The translations under genes were made by a program, and so were the position numbers. Below, piece after piece: positions 10,807 to 19,451 of a DNA stretch of 34,235 bases. The stretch's first letter is position 1; every line of letters starts with the position of its first letter. This DNA comes from Mycoplasmatota bacterium (GTDB lineage: Bacteria > Bacillota_I > Bacilli_A > RF39 > UBA660), in the NCBI GenBank assembly GCA_022763805.1, contig JALERC010000037.1, positions 1 to 34,235 of the forward strand, in the 5' to 3' direction. Below the pieces are notes generated by a model. The model had not been told where the DNA came from and did no database searches. It was given only the letters and a program-made list of their open reading frames with translations.

Positions 10807-11544
10807 ATGAGTGATTATATGAAAATATATTTAGATTGTTGCTTATTTGTATTACAAACTATAAAAAGTGATGATAAAAGAAAAAATGACATCAAAAAAT
10901 TAAAGCTAGTAGTGGATAAAAATAACAATTTAATATCTATACCATTTAAAAAGGAATCAAATATTAAAGATTCTATTAGAAATAAAATAATTGATGTAAT
11001 TGGAAGTAATAATTTTCATCTTGAACAAGTACATACTTTCGGAGAAACAAAGTTTTATAATTGTGGATTAATAATAGTATATTTAGGAATTACTAATTAC
11101 GAAAATATTAAAAAACTTAATGAAGACTATAAATTAGTAGATTTTGAATTAATAGGGAAGAATGAAGTTAAATTTGATAACAAGATAATTAAATATAATA
11201 CTATTACCAAAAGGATTAATAATAGTTTAGAGTATTCATATGATATTGATACTGATGATTTAAATTTAGAACTTAACATTACTGAATTGTTAACAAGTTA
11301 TAAAAAAATTGTTTTAAAATTAGATAATTCTGATATTATATTTAAATTTTTACCTAAATATTATGCATTAGAAGATGTAAGAATTATTTATGAGAAATTA
11401 AAAGATACAAAAGTAGATAAATCAAACTTTAGAAAAAAAATAATTAAATATTGTAAACCTACAGATATGATTGTTAAAGATAAAGGATATAGACCAACAC
11501 AATTATATGAAGCAATAATGACAAATTATGAAATATGGTTATAA
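10807..11544 (+). CDS. NrtR-like regulator: catalytically degenerate Nudix-like domain + C-terminal winged helix
   Basis: Mid region HLEQVHTFGETKF...GLIIVYLGI resembles the Nudix-core YLEQLYTFGDP...VSVAYLAL pattern. C-terminus YYALEDVRIIYEKLKDTKVDKSNFRKKIIKYCKPTD...RPTQLYEAI matches the NrtR winged-helix pattern. No REXXEEXG Nudix box. Confidence 0.65.
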   Translation: MSDYMKIYLDCCLFVLQTIKSDDKRKNDIKKLKLVVDKNNNLISIPFKKESNIKDSIRNKIIDVIGSNNFHLEQVHTFGETKFYNCGLIIVYLGITNYENIKKLNEDYKLVDFELIGKNEVKFDNKIIKYNTITKRINNSLEYSYDIDTDDLNLELNITELLTSYKKIVLKLDNSDIIFKFLPKYYALEDVRIIYEKLKDTKVDKSNFRKKIIKYCKPTDMIVKDKGYRPTQLYEAIMTNYEIWL

Positions 11545-11548
11545 AAAA

Positions 11549-11566
11549 GGAAGCTATTTAGCTTCC
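11549..11566. terminator. Hairpin between convergent genes (possible bidirectional terminator)
   Basis: ggaagct-attt-agcttcc with A run upstream and T-rich sequence downstream. Confidence 0.65.
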
Positions 11567-11797
11567 TTTATTATTTTTACTACCTAATTGTATACCTTTT
11601 AAAGTATTAAAAAGTTTTCTAATAACTGTTTCTTCACTAGTTTCAAATTTTATATCGTTTATTTTTGCAACAGGTGATATTACAGCAGCAGTACCACATA
11701 ATCCGCATTCTTTCATATCTTTGAGTTCATCAATAGATATTTTTCTTTCGGTAACTTTTAATCCTAGATATTCTTCACATACTAAAATTAAATTTCT
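11558..11797 (-). pseudogene. ilvE: C-terminal fragment of branched-chain amino acid aminotransferase
   Basis: Minus-strand reading NLILVCEEYLGLKVTERKISIDELKDMKECGLCGTAAVISPVAKINDIKFETSEETVIRKLFNTLKGIQLGSKNNKGS*; in-frame TGA immediately upstream; GTAAVISPV is a BCAT C-terminal motif. Confidence 0.75.
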
Positions 11798-11802
11798 TCA
11801 TG

Positions 11803-12267
11803 TCAATATCTAATTTTATTAAAACAATATTCTTTTGTATTTTTTCCATAATAATCTACTAATTCTTCATCCATACTCCAGTTATACTTTTCTATAATTG
11901 ATTTAAAATAATTTATCTTATAATCCCTAATTGTAATTAAAGGTTTAGTTGTTCCTAAATATTTAAAGGATTCTAGAAGTAATTTTGTACCTATTTTTCT
12001 ATTTCTATAATTTTCATTGACAAAAATTGTACAAATCTTTTTTTCATCTTTTCTTTTTAAAAGTGAAAATGCAATAATATTATTATTATCTTTAACATAT
12101 AAAATGGTTCTATTATTTGTTATTATCGATTCTATTAGATGTTTCATATACCATTCTAAAAAATTAGGGTAATCTTTACTAAAGCCTAATGAACATTTAT
12201 ATATTTCATTTCCTATTTTTATCTTTTCATATAAACTATTTATATCTTTAATATTATAAACATTCAC
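11803..12267 (-). CDS. GNAT-family N-acetyltransferase
   Basis: CTIFVNENYRNRKIGTKLLLESF resembles the acetyl-CoA-binding motif; short single-domain protein; GTG start preceded by gaggtg on the minus strand. Confidence 0.7.
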   Translation of the reverse strand: MNVYNIKDINSLYEKIKIGNEIYKCSLGFSKDYPNFLEWYMKHLIESIITNNRTILYVKDNNNIIAFSLLKRKDEKKICTIFVNENYRNRKIGTKLLLESFKYLGTTKPLITIRDYKINYFKSIIEKYNWSMDEELVDYYGKNTKEYCFNKIRY

Positions 12268-12340
12268 AATATCACCTCGAGTAATAAATATTCTATCATA
12301 TTTTATTAATTTGTGTTATATTTATTTTGAGGTGAATATT

Positions 12341-12679
12341 ATGCATGAAATGAAATTACAAGATAGATATTTTAATTATATATTAAATGGTACTAAAAGA
12401 ATTGAATTACGATTATTAGATGAGAAAAGAAGTAAAATTAAAATTGGCGATACAATAAAATTTGTTAATATCGAAAATAATGATGAATTTATTTGTAATG
12501 TTATAGGGCTTTATAATTCAAGATCTTTTGATGATTTATTTAAAGATTTTGATATTAGTATATTAGCAGATTCAAGTATGACAAAAGATGAACTTAAAAA
12601 TGTTCTTTATGAATTTTATACTAAAGAATTACAAGAGAAATATGGTGTTGTTGGAATAAGACTTGAATTAATAAAATAA
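12341..12679 (+). CDS. ASCH-domain protein (first of two)
   Basis: MHEMKLQDRYFNYILNGTKRIELRLLDEKRSKIKIGDTIKFVN matches the ASCH pattern; ATG at 12341 has a gaggtga RBS (the ORF-track start at 12311 is upstream of it). Confidence 0.75.
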   Translation: MHEMKLQDRYFNYILNGTKRIELRLLDEKRSKIKIGDTIKFVNIENNDEFICNVIGLYNSRSFDDLFKDFDISILADSSMTKDELKNVLYEFYTKELQEKYGVVGIRLELIK

Positions 12680-12694
12680 ATTTGTTATAATTTA

Positions 12695-12962
12695 AGCGTA
12701 TAAACCGCTGATGTGGAGATAAAGTCTAATATGGAATCAAAGAGAACTTGTGATGGTGAGATACAAGTATTGCCCAGTTATTCAAATGGACCACTGAGGG
12801 TGCAGTCAAATGAAATATAAGTAAGAGTATACTGCAACGTCAATCACGCGTTAGATGATAAGGATATGATAGTATCCTATAAAGTGCATAGTTATTACTA
12901 TGAAACAAGGTGGCACCGCGATAAATCGTCCTTGACAGAGTTTTTTCTGTCGAGGTTTTTTT
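12695..12962 (+). promoter_or_regulatory. T-box leader (tRNA-Trp responsive) upstream of trpS
   Basis: T-box sequence aacaaggtggcaccgcg at 12904-12920; putative specifier TGG at 12787-12789 in aaTGGaccactgaggg; terminator ccttgacaga/tctgtcgagg + T run at 12930-12962. Confidence 0.9.
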
Positions 12963-13000
12963 ATTACATAAAGGTTTATATTAAAAAGGAGAGTATGAAT

Positions 13001-14047
13001 ATGAAAAATGTTATTTTAACAGGAGACAGACCTACAGGAAGATTACATTTAGGTCATTATGTTGGTTCTTTAAAAAGAAGAGTAGAATTACAAAATTCAG
13101 GCAAGTTTGATGAAATTTATATTGAAATTGCTGATTCACAAGCTATTACAGATAATTTTGATAATATAGAAAAAATTAGAAATAATGTACTTGAAGTAGC
13201 ACTTGATTATTTAGCAGTAGGAATCGATCCAGAAAAAACTACTATATTTTTACAATCAAGATTACCACAGTTATGTGAACTTACTTTTTATTATATGAAT
13301 TTAGTATCAGTATCTAGATTAAAAAGAAATCCAACAATTAAAGAAGAAATAGTATTAAGAGGGTTTGAAGAAAGTATTCCAACTGGATTTTTAACATATC
13401 CAATAAGTCAAGCTGCAGATATAACAGCTTTTGGTGCTAATGTTGTACCTGTTGGAGAAGACCAACTTCCAATGATTGAACAAACAAGAGAAATAGTAAG
13501 AAGTTTTAAACATTACTATGATGATATATTAGTTGAACCTGAAGCATTGTTGCCTGAAAACGAAAAATGTAATCGCTTACCAGGTTTAGATGGTAAAGCT
13601 AAAATGAGTAAATCATTAGGTAACTGTATTTATTTAGCTGATTCGGAAGAAGAAATTAAGAAAAAAGTAATGGGTATGTATACAGATCCAGATCATTTAA
13701 GAGTTGAAGATCCAGGTAAAGTAGAAGGTAATATGGTATTTGTTTATTTAGATGTATTTGCAACCGAAGAACATTTTAAAAAATATTTACCAGAATATAA
13801 TAACTTGGATGAATTAAAGGAACATTATAAACGTGGTGGACTAGGAGATGTAAAAATTAAATTATTTTTGAATAATGTATTACAAGATATATTAAGACCA
13901 ATTAGAACACGTAGAGAAGAACTTTCAAAAGATATGGATAAAGTTATAAAAATATTAATTGATGGTAGTGAAAAAGCAAGAAAAAGAGCACAAATTACTG
14001 TAGATCAAGTAAAAGATGCTATGGGAATTAATTATTTTGGAGAATAA
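13001..14047 (+). CDS. trpS: Tryptophanyl-tRNA synthetase
   Basis: [18 protein letters not shown] (HIGH-type) and KMSKSLGN (KMSKS). The ORF-track start at 12866 lies inside the T-box; AGGAG at 12987 supports 12995 or 13001. Confidence 0.95.
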   Translation: MKNVILTGDRPTGRLHLGHYVGSLKRRVELQNSGKFDEIYIEIADSQAITDNFDNIEKIRNNVLEVALDYLAVGIDPEKTTIFLQSRLPQLCELTFYYMNLVSVSRLKRNPTIKEEIVLRGFEESIPTGFLTYPISQAADITAFGANVVPVGEDQLPMIEQTREIVRSFKHYYDDILVEPEALLPENEKCNRLPGLDGKAKMSKSLGNCIYLADSEEEIKKKVMGMYTDPDHLRVEDPGKVEGNMVFVYLDVFATEEHFKKYLPEYNNLDELKEHYKRGGLGDVKIKLFLNNVLQDILRPIRTRREELSKDMDKVIKILIDGSEKARKRAQITVDQVKDAMGINYFGE

Positions 14048-14443
14048 ATGAAAGCGTTAACAATAAGAGAACCATTTGCAAGTTTAATTAAAGAAGGATA
14101 TAAAAAGTATGAAACAAGAAGTTTCAAAACTAATTATCGAGGAGAATTATATATCCATGCTGGAAAAGCAAAAGTAAATGAAAAACAATTTGAAAATAGA
14201 CCTCATTTAAAGGAATTATCTAATAATTTAGATTATATGTATGGAAAAATAATACTTAAATGTAATTTAAAAGATTGTATCTATATGGATGAAGAATTTA
14301 TTAATGAGGTAAAAAAAGATGAAGATGAGTATGCTTGCGGACAATATGAAATTGGAAGATATGCATGGTTACTTGAAGATATAGAAGTAATTGATCCTAT
14401 AGAAATTAATGGTCAGCTAGGACTTTGGAATTTTGAAAGATAA
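14048..14443 (+). CDS. ASCH-domain protein (second, divergent from the first)
   Basis: MKALTIREPFASLIKEGYKKYETRSFKTNYRGELYIHAGKAK is a typical ASCH N-terminus; start directly abuts the trpS stop. Confidence 0.8.
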   Translation: MKALTIREPFASLIKEGYKKYETRSFKTNYRGELYIHAGKAKVNEKQFENRPHLKELSNNLDYMYGKIILKCNLKDCIYMDEEFINEVKKDEDEYACGQYEIGRYAWLLEDIEVIDPIEINGQLGLWNFER

Positions 14444-14460
14444 GTTTATCTTTCTTTTTT
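14435..14460 (+). terminator. Intrinsic terminator overlapping the ASCH2 stop codon
   Basis: gaaagataa-gt-ttatctttc followed by a T run. Confidence 0.75.
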
Positions 14461-14486
14461 TTATACATAATAATAATGGTGATATT

Positions 14487-15230
14487 ATGTACATAATTTT
14501 AACTCTTATATCAGTAGTCCTAATAAGTATTTCACAAATTATTTCTAAATTATGTATTAAAAATACAGATGTATATACAACTACATTATTAAAATCAATT
14601 TTTATATTATTAATTAGTTTATTATTTATAAAAAATGTAAAGATAAATATATATATAATTCTTTCTAGTATTTGTTTAACTTTATCATGGATATTTTATT
14701 TTTTAAGTCTTAAAAAAAATAAATTAGTAGATGTAGCACCTATATTTTTATTATCAACAAGTATTACTATAATACTAAGTAATATTATTTTTAAAACAAA
14801 TACTAAAATATTTTTTATACTATTAGGAAATATTATAATGATTAAAAAGTTTTCTTTTATAGCATTCATAGAAGCATTATTTTTGAGTTTTCAAATTATT
14901 TTTTTAAAACTTTCAAAAATAAATCCTATGAATGCTATATTAGTTAATTCTATAATATCTATATTTATTCTTTTACCTATAAAAAAAAGTTATAAAAATA
15001 TAAAAATAAATTATATTTTTATAATTTCTGTTTTAACATTTATTTCATGGTTATTACATTATAAAGCAATAAATATCGGAAATATAAATATTGTTGTATC
15101 ACTTGAAAAGATTAATATATTTCTAACTCTTATATTAAGTAATTTAATATTAAAAGAGAAAATTAATAAAAGAGTTATTTTTGGTTTTGTTTTCTTTTTA
15201 ATAGGAATATATTTACAAATGATTAAATAA
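14487..15230 (+). CDS. EamA/DMT-like membrane transporter
   Basis: Highly hydrophobic multi-TM protein; MYIILTLISVVLISISQIISKLCIK and a second half-repeat; ATG at 14487 preferred to the track start at 14433. Confidence 0.65.
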   Translation: MYIILTLISVVLISISQIISKLCIKNTDVYTTTLLKSIFILLISLLFIKNVKINIYIILSSICLTLSWIFYFLSLKKNKLVDVAPIFLLSTSITIILSNIIFKTNTKIFFILLGNIIMIKKFSFIAFIEALFLSFQIIFLKLSKINPMNAILVNSIISIFILLPIKKSYKNIKINYIFIISVLTFISWLLHYKAINIGNINIVVSLEKINIFLTLILSNLILKEKINKRVIFGFVFFLIGIYLQMIK

Positions 15231-15259
15231 ATTGTAAAATAAATTTGAATGGAGTGATT

Positions 15260-15322
15260 ATGATGTATAAAAAAATACAATTAACAGCAATAACATATAT
15301 ACATCCTAATCACATCTGCTAA
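15260..15322 (+). CDS. 20-aa candidate leader peptide (MMYKKIQLTAITYIHPNHIC) upstream of the ABC-F gene
   Basis: Short ORF with ggag upstream, followed by hairpins and an intrinsic terminator before the ABC-F start. Confidence 0.55.
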   Translation: MMYKKIQLTAITYIHPNHIC

Positions 15323-15376
15323 CTAAAAAAAATTTTTAACTAGCATGTGTGATGTTTTTGTCATACCTGCACTCAT

Positions 15377-15409
15377 AACCATATGGGTGTATATCTCATA
15401 TGGTTTTTT
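15377..15409 (+). terminator. Intrinsic terminator in the ABC-F leader (candidate attenuator)
   Basis: aaccatatg-ggtgtatatct-catatggtt, 9-bp perfect stem running into a T tract, ~30 nt before the ABC-F ATG. Confidence 0.75.
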
Positions 15410-15437
15410 GTGCCTTATTATAAAGGAGTTAGATATT

Positions 15438-16991
15438 ATGATAGAAATTAATATAAATAAATTAGAAAAAAATTATGGATTTAATAAATTACTTAAAAAC
15501 TTTAACTTAGAAGTTAAAACAAATGAAATAGTAGCTTTAGTAGGTAGTAATGGATGCGGAAAATCAACTATATTAAATATTATAAGTGGTATTGAAACAC
15601 CTACTAGTGGTACTGTTGCAATAAGAAAAGAAGCTAAAATAGGATATTTAAAACAAGAATTAGAAAGTTATGATAGTACTGTTAATGACTTATTATATAA
15701 ACAATTTGATAAAGTATATGAATTAGAAAAAAAACTAAAAAAACTAGAAAAGAATTTAGAAGATGAAAAGATACTATTTAAATATATAAAATTACAAGAA
15801 GAATATATGAGATTATCAGGATATGAAATAGATGAAAAAATAGGGAAGATTATTAAAAAGTTTAATATCGAACATCTTCTTGATAAAAACTATAATTTAT
15901 TAAGTGGGGGGCAAAAAAAGATTGTTGAGCTTGCTTTAATAATGCTTAAAGAACCAACTATACTTTTATTAGATGAACCTACAAATCATTTGGATATAAA
16001 TCAAGTAGAATGGTTAGAAGATTATTTAAAAAATTATAATGGTACTGTATTACTTATATCTCATGATAGGTATTTTTTAGATAATGTTGCAACTAAGATT
16101 GTACTAATTGAAAAAGGATCTGAAGAAATATTTATTGGAAATTATTCTAACTATATTATAGAAAATGAAAACAGAATTATGAATGAATTTAAACAATATA
16201 AAGATCAACAAAAACAAATTGCTAAAATGAAGGAATCAATAAAAAAATTAAGAGAATATGGTAGATTAGGAGATAATGAAATATTCTTTAAACGTGCTAA
16301 TTCAATTGAAAAACGTTTAGAAAAAATGGAAAAATTTGATAAACCAGTAGTAAATAAATCTATTCCATTAAATGTTAATAATGATTTAAAGAGTTCTAAT
16401 GAAGTAATAAAAATTGAAAATTTAACAATTCCTAATTTATATGATAATATAAATATCCTAATAAGAAGAAGAGAACATGTATGTTTAATGGGTGAAAATG
16501 GAAGTGGTAAAACAACATTAATTAATTATATTTTAAATAATAATTGTATGGGACCTAATGTTAAATATGGTTATATTGAGCAAGTTATTAATTTTCAAGA
16601 TGAAAACAAAACTGTTTTAGAAGAAACTAGAAAATATTATAATGGAGACGAATCACATTTACGAAGTGCATTATGTAAATTCTTATTTTATGGTGAAAAT
16701 GTATTTAAAAAAATTAAATCATTATCTGGTGGCGAAAAAGTTAGATTAAAATTATTTTGTTTAATGCAAAGTGAATGTAATTTACTTATATTTGATGAAC
16801 CAACTAATCATATAGATACTTATACGCGTGAAGTTTTAGAAGAAGCACTTAAAAATTATAATGGAACACTTTTATTTATTTCGCATGATAGGTATTTTAT
16901 TAATAAAGTAGCTGAGAAAATACTTTATATTAAAAATAAAAAAATTATTGAAAGCATTGGAAATTTTGATGATTTAAAAAATAATATATAA
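15438..16991 (+). CDS. ABC-F family ATPase (two NBDs, no TM); candidate ribosome-protection factor
   Basis: GSNGCGKST, LSGGQKK, LLLDEPTNHLD; GENGSGKTT, LSGGEKVRLKL, LIFDEPTNHID; RBS aaaggag then ATG at 15438 (track start 15345 precedes the terminator). Confidence 0.88.
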   Translation: MIEININKLEKNYGFNKLLKNFNLEVKTNEIVALVGSNGCGKSTILNIISGIETPTSGTVAIRKEAKIGYLKQELESYDSTVNDLLYKQFDKVYELEKKLKKLEKNLEDEKILFKYIKLQEEYMRLSGYEIDEKIGKIIKKFNIEHLLDKNYNLLSGGQKKIVELALIMLKEPTILLLDEPTNHLDINQVEWLEDYLKNYNGTVLLISHDRYFLDNVATKIVLIEKGSEEIFIGNYSNYIIENENRIMNEFKQYKDQQKQIAKMKESIKKLREYGRLGDNEIFFKRANSIEKRLEKMEKFDKPVVNKSIPLNVNNDLKSSNEVIKIENLTIPNLYDNINILIRRREHVCLMGENGSGKTTLINYILNNNCMGPNVKYGYIEQVINFQDENKTVLEETRKYYNGDESHLRSALCKFLFYGENVFKKIKSLSGGEKVRLKLFCLMQSECNLLIFDEPTNHIDTYTREVLEEALKNYNGTLLFISHDRYFINKVAEKILYIKNKKIIESIGNFDDLKNNI

Positions 16992-17045
16992 AATAGTTGA
17001 AAATTATTATATAATATATATAATAGTGTTGAAAGGAAGAAATAT

Positions 17046-17900
17046 ATGAAATTATTAATAATGCCTAAAAGTATAGATCAAATAGAATCATTAATTGAAG
17101 ATATTGATGGAGTTATTGTAGGCATAAAAGATTTAAGTATTAATCAACCTGCTTATTTTACATTAGATGAGATTAAAAAAATTAATGAAATTATTAAAAA
17201 TAATGGAAAAGAAATATTTGTTTCATTAAATAAAAATATGTTTAATAAAGATTTAGAAATTTTAGAATATACTTTATTACAATTAGATAATTTAAAATTA
17301 AATGGCATTCTATATTATGATATAGCAATAGTTAATTTTAAAAAGAATTTAAAATTAGTAACTCCACTTGTATGGAATCAAGAACATTTGACGACAAATT
17401 ATTTAACAAGTAATTTTTGGTATGAATATGGTGCTAAATATACAATGTTATCATCAGAGATTACATTAGATGAAATTAATGAAATTGCATTAAATGCTAA
17501 TGCAAAAACAATGGTTCCTATATTTGGATACTTACCAATGTTCGTATCACGTAGACACTTAGTAAAAAATTATTTGGATACGTTTAAAATTAAAGATGAT
17601 TCAAATATTAATTACATTGAAAAAGAGAATAAAATATATGCTATAATTGATTCTAATGATGGAACTATAGCTTATTCAAATAAATGTTTGAATGGTATTA
17701 ATGAAACATTAAAACTTAATGTTGATTATATAGTACTAAATTCATTTAATATAAATAATGCAACATTTAAAAGAGTTGTTAGTATGTATAATATTGTAAA
17801 CGAATCAAATATACAAGAATTTAAAGAGGAAATAGATAAAATGTTAGAGACTGATACTGGATTTTTATATAAAGAAACAATTTACGAGGTGAAGAAATAA
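17046..17900 (+). CDS. Peptidase U32-like protein (TrhP1/YrrN-like, short form)
   Basis: Overall U32 TIM-barrel-like pattern (IDGVIVGIKDLS..., GYLPMFVSRRHLVKNYL) directly upstream of a full U32 gene; lacks the Cys-rich motif of the longer paralog. Confidence 0.6.
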   Translation: MKLLIMPKSIDQIESLIEDIDGVIVGIKDLSINQPAYFTLDEIKKINEIIKNNGKEIFVSLNKNMFNKDLEILEYTLLQLDNLKLNGILYYDIAIVNFKKNLKLVTPLVWNQEHLTTNYLTSNFWYEYGAKYTMLSSEITLDEINEIALNANAKTMVPIFGYLPMFVSRRHLVKNYLDTFKIKDDSNINYIEKENKIYAIIDSNDGTIAYSNKCLNGINETLKLNVDYIVLNSFNINNATFKRVVSMYNIVNESNIQEFKEEIDKMLETDTGFLYKETIYEVKK

Positions 17901-18175
17901 TGGAAAAAGAAGAAATGTTAAAAGAAATAGAGAGATTAGAAAAAGAAAAAGAAAAGAATAATGGATATCTTGAAAAATTTGATGCTTTTAAATTAAAAGT
18001 ATATAAAGATATAATTTATGGTAAAAAAACAAATGAAAATCTTAAAAGAATAGTAATGGTACCACAAAAACCTATTTTTGTACCACAAAAAAAAGAGTCT
18101 ACTGTTGAAATAGAATCTGTTGAATATAATATATTTGGTCATGTAAAAAAAATAACTTATAGAAGAGGTAAATAA
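17900..18175 (+). CDS. Small uncharacterised protein, N-terminal coiled-coil-like, between the U32 genes
   Basis: 91-aa ORF whose start overlaps the upstream stop (taATG) and which ends 1 nt before the next ATG. Confidence 0.6.
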   Translation: MEKEEMLKEIERLEKEKEKNNGYLEKFDAFKLKVYKDIIYGKKTNENLKRIVMVPQKPIFVPQKKESTVEIESVEYNIFGHVKKITYRRGK

Positions 18176-18176
18176 T

Positions 18177-19370
18177 ATGAAAAAACCAGAACTTTTAGCA
18201 CCTGCTGGTGATTTAGAAAGATTAAAAATTGCTTTATTATATGGTGCTGATGCAGTATATATTGGGGGTCCAATGTTAGGTTTACGTGCAAATGCAATTA
18301 ATTTCACATTAGATGAAATTAAAGAAGGTTGCGATTTCGCACATAAACTTGGTAAAAAAGTTCATGTTACAGTTAATATTGTTTTACATAATAAAGAAAT
18401 TAAATATATAAAAGATTATTTAATAAACTTAGAAAAAGCTGGAGTAGATGCTGTAATCATATCAGATCCAGCAATTTTAAAAATTGCAAAAGAAAATACT
18501 AATTTAGAATTACATTTGTCAACACAAGCTTCAACATTAAATATTGAAGCTGTTAAATTCTTTAAAGATTTTGGTGTTAAACGTGTAGTATTAGGAAGAG
18601 AAACAAGTAAAAAAGATATTAAACAAATCATTGATAATGTAGATGTTGATATAGAAATGTTTATACATGGTGCTATGTGTTCTTCTTATTCTGGTCGTTG
18701 TGTTTTATCTAATTTTTTTACTGCAAGAGATGCTAATCGTGGTGGTTGTGCTCAAATTTGTAGATGGGATTTTAATCTTTTAGATGAAGATAAGACTCCT
18801 TTAAAAGGTGAAAAAGAGTTTACTTTTTGTACTAAAGACTTATCAAATCTAGTTAATTTACCTGAAATTTGTGATATGGGTGTATCTAGTTTAAAAATTG
18901 AAGGAAGAATGCGTTCTGTATATTATATTGCAACTGTAGTTGGTATTTATAGAAAAGCTATTGATGAATACTGTAATAATCCTTCAAAATATGAATATAA
19001 TTTAGAGTATGAAAAAGTTTTAAGAAATTGTGCTAATAGGGATTCAATTACTCAATTCTTTAATGGTAATTTTGGAAAAGAATCACAATATTATAATGGT
19101 CGTCAAGAAGTTTCTAATCAAGATTTTTTAGGTTTAGTTCTTGATTACAAAGATGGAATAGTTACTCTTGAACAACGAAATTATTTTAAAGTTGGAGATG
19201 TTGTAGAATTTTTTGGACCTAATACAAAAACTTTTGAATACAAAATAGAAGAAGTTTTTAATGATATGAATGAATCAATTGATATTGTTAGACATCCTAA
19301 ACAAATTGTTACTATGAAAGTTTCTCAACCATTAGAAAAATTTGATATGATGCGTATAAAAAAAGATTGA
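18177..19370 (+). CDS. Peptidase U32 family protein (TrhP2/YrrO-like, tRNA U34 hydroxylation candidate)
   Basis: PELLAPAGDLERLKIALLYGADAVYIGG; EMFIHGAMCSSYSGRCVLSNFFTARDANRGGCAQICRW. Confidence 0.85.
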   Translation: MKKPELLAPAGDLERLKIALLYGADAVYIGGPMLGLRANAINFTLDEIKEGCDFAHKLGKKVHVTVNIVLHNKEIKYIKDYLINLEKAGVDAVIISDPAILKIAKENTNLELHLSTQASTLNIEAVKFFKDFGVKRVVLGRETSKKDIKQIIDNVDVDIEMFIHGAMCSSYSGRCVLSNFFTARDANRGGCAQICRWDFNLLDEDKTPLKGEKEFTFCTKDLSNLVNLPEICDMGVSSLKIEGRMRSVYYIATVVGIYRKAIDEYCNNPSKYEYNLEYEKVLRNCANRDSITQFFNGNFGKESQYYNGRQEVSNQDFLGLVLDYKDGIVTLEQRNYFKVGDVVEFFGPNTKTFEYKIEEVFNDMNESIDIVRHPKQIVTMKVSQPLEKFDMMRIKKD

Positions 19371-19395
19371 CAAATAAGTTTACTAGTAGTAAAAT
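19367..19395 (+). promoter_or_regulatory. Sigma-70-type promoter for greA
   Basis: TTGACA - 17 nt - TAAAAT upstream of greA. Confidence 0.55.
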
Positions 19396-19451
19396 GATAT
19401 GCTAGTTAGTAATACTAACTATTAATTAATTAATAACAAGAGGTGAAATAT

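Noticed and set aside
12268-12340. Mirror-like gaggtga(a)tatt sequences flanking the GNAT/ASCH divergent promoter
   Set aside because: Explained by similar ribosome-binding sites and start regions on opposite strands.
12866-13000. N-terminal extension of the trpS ORF as supplied
   Set aside because: Lies inside the T-box antiterminator/terminator; RBS and conserved TrpRS N-terminus place the start at 12995/13001.
15059-15280. Minus-strand ORF at the end of the EamA gene
   Set aside because: Antisense, hydrophobic by virtue of the opposite strand's TM codons.
15345-15437. N-terminal extension of the ABC-F ORF as supplied
   Set aside because: Spans the leader terminator; RBS and conserved NBD start indicate 15438.
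17993-18631. Minus-strand ORFs 17993..18307 and 18416..18631
   Set aside because: Antisense to U32-family genes with clear motifs.
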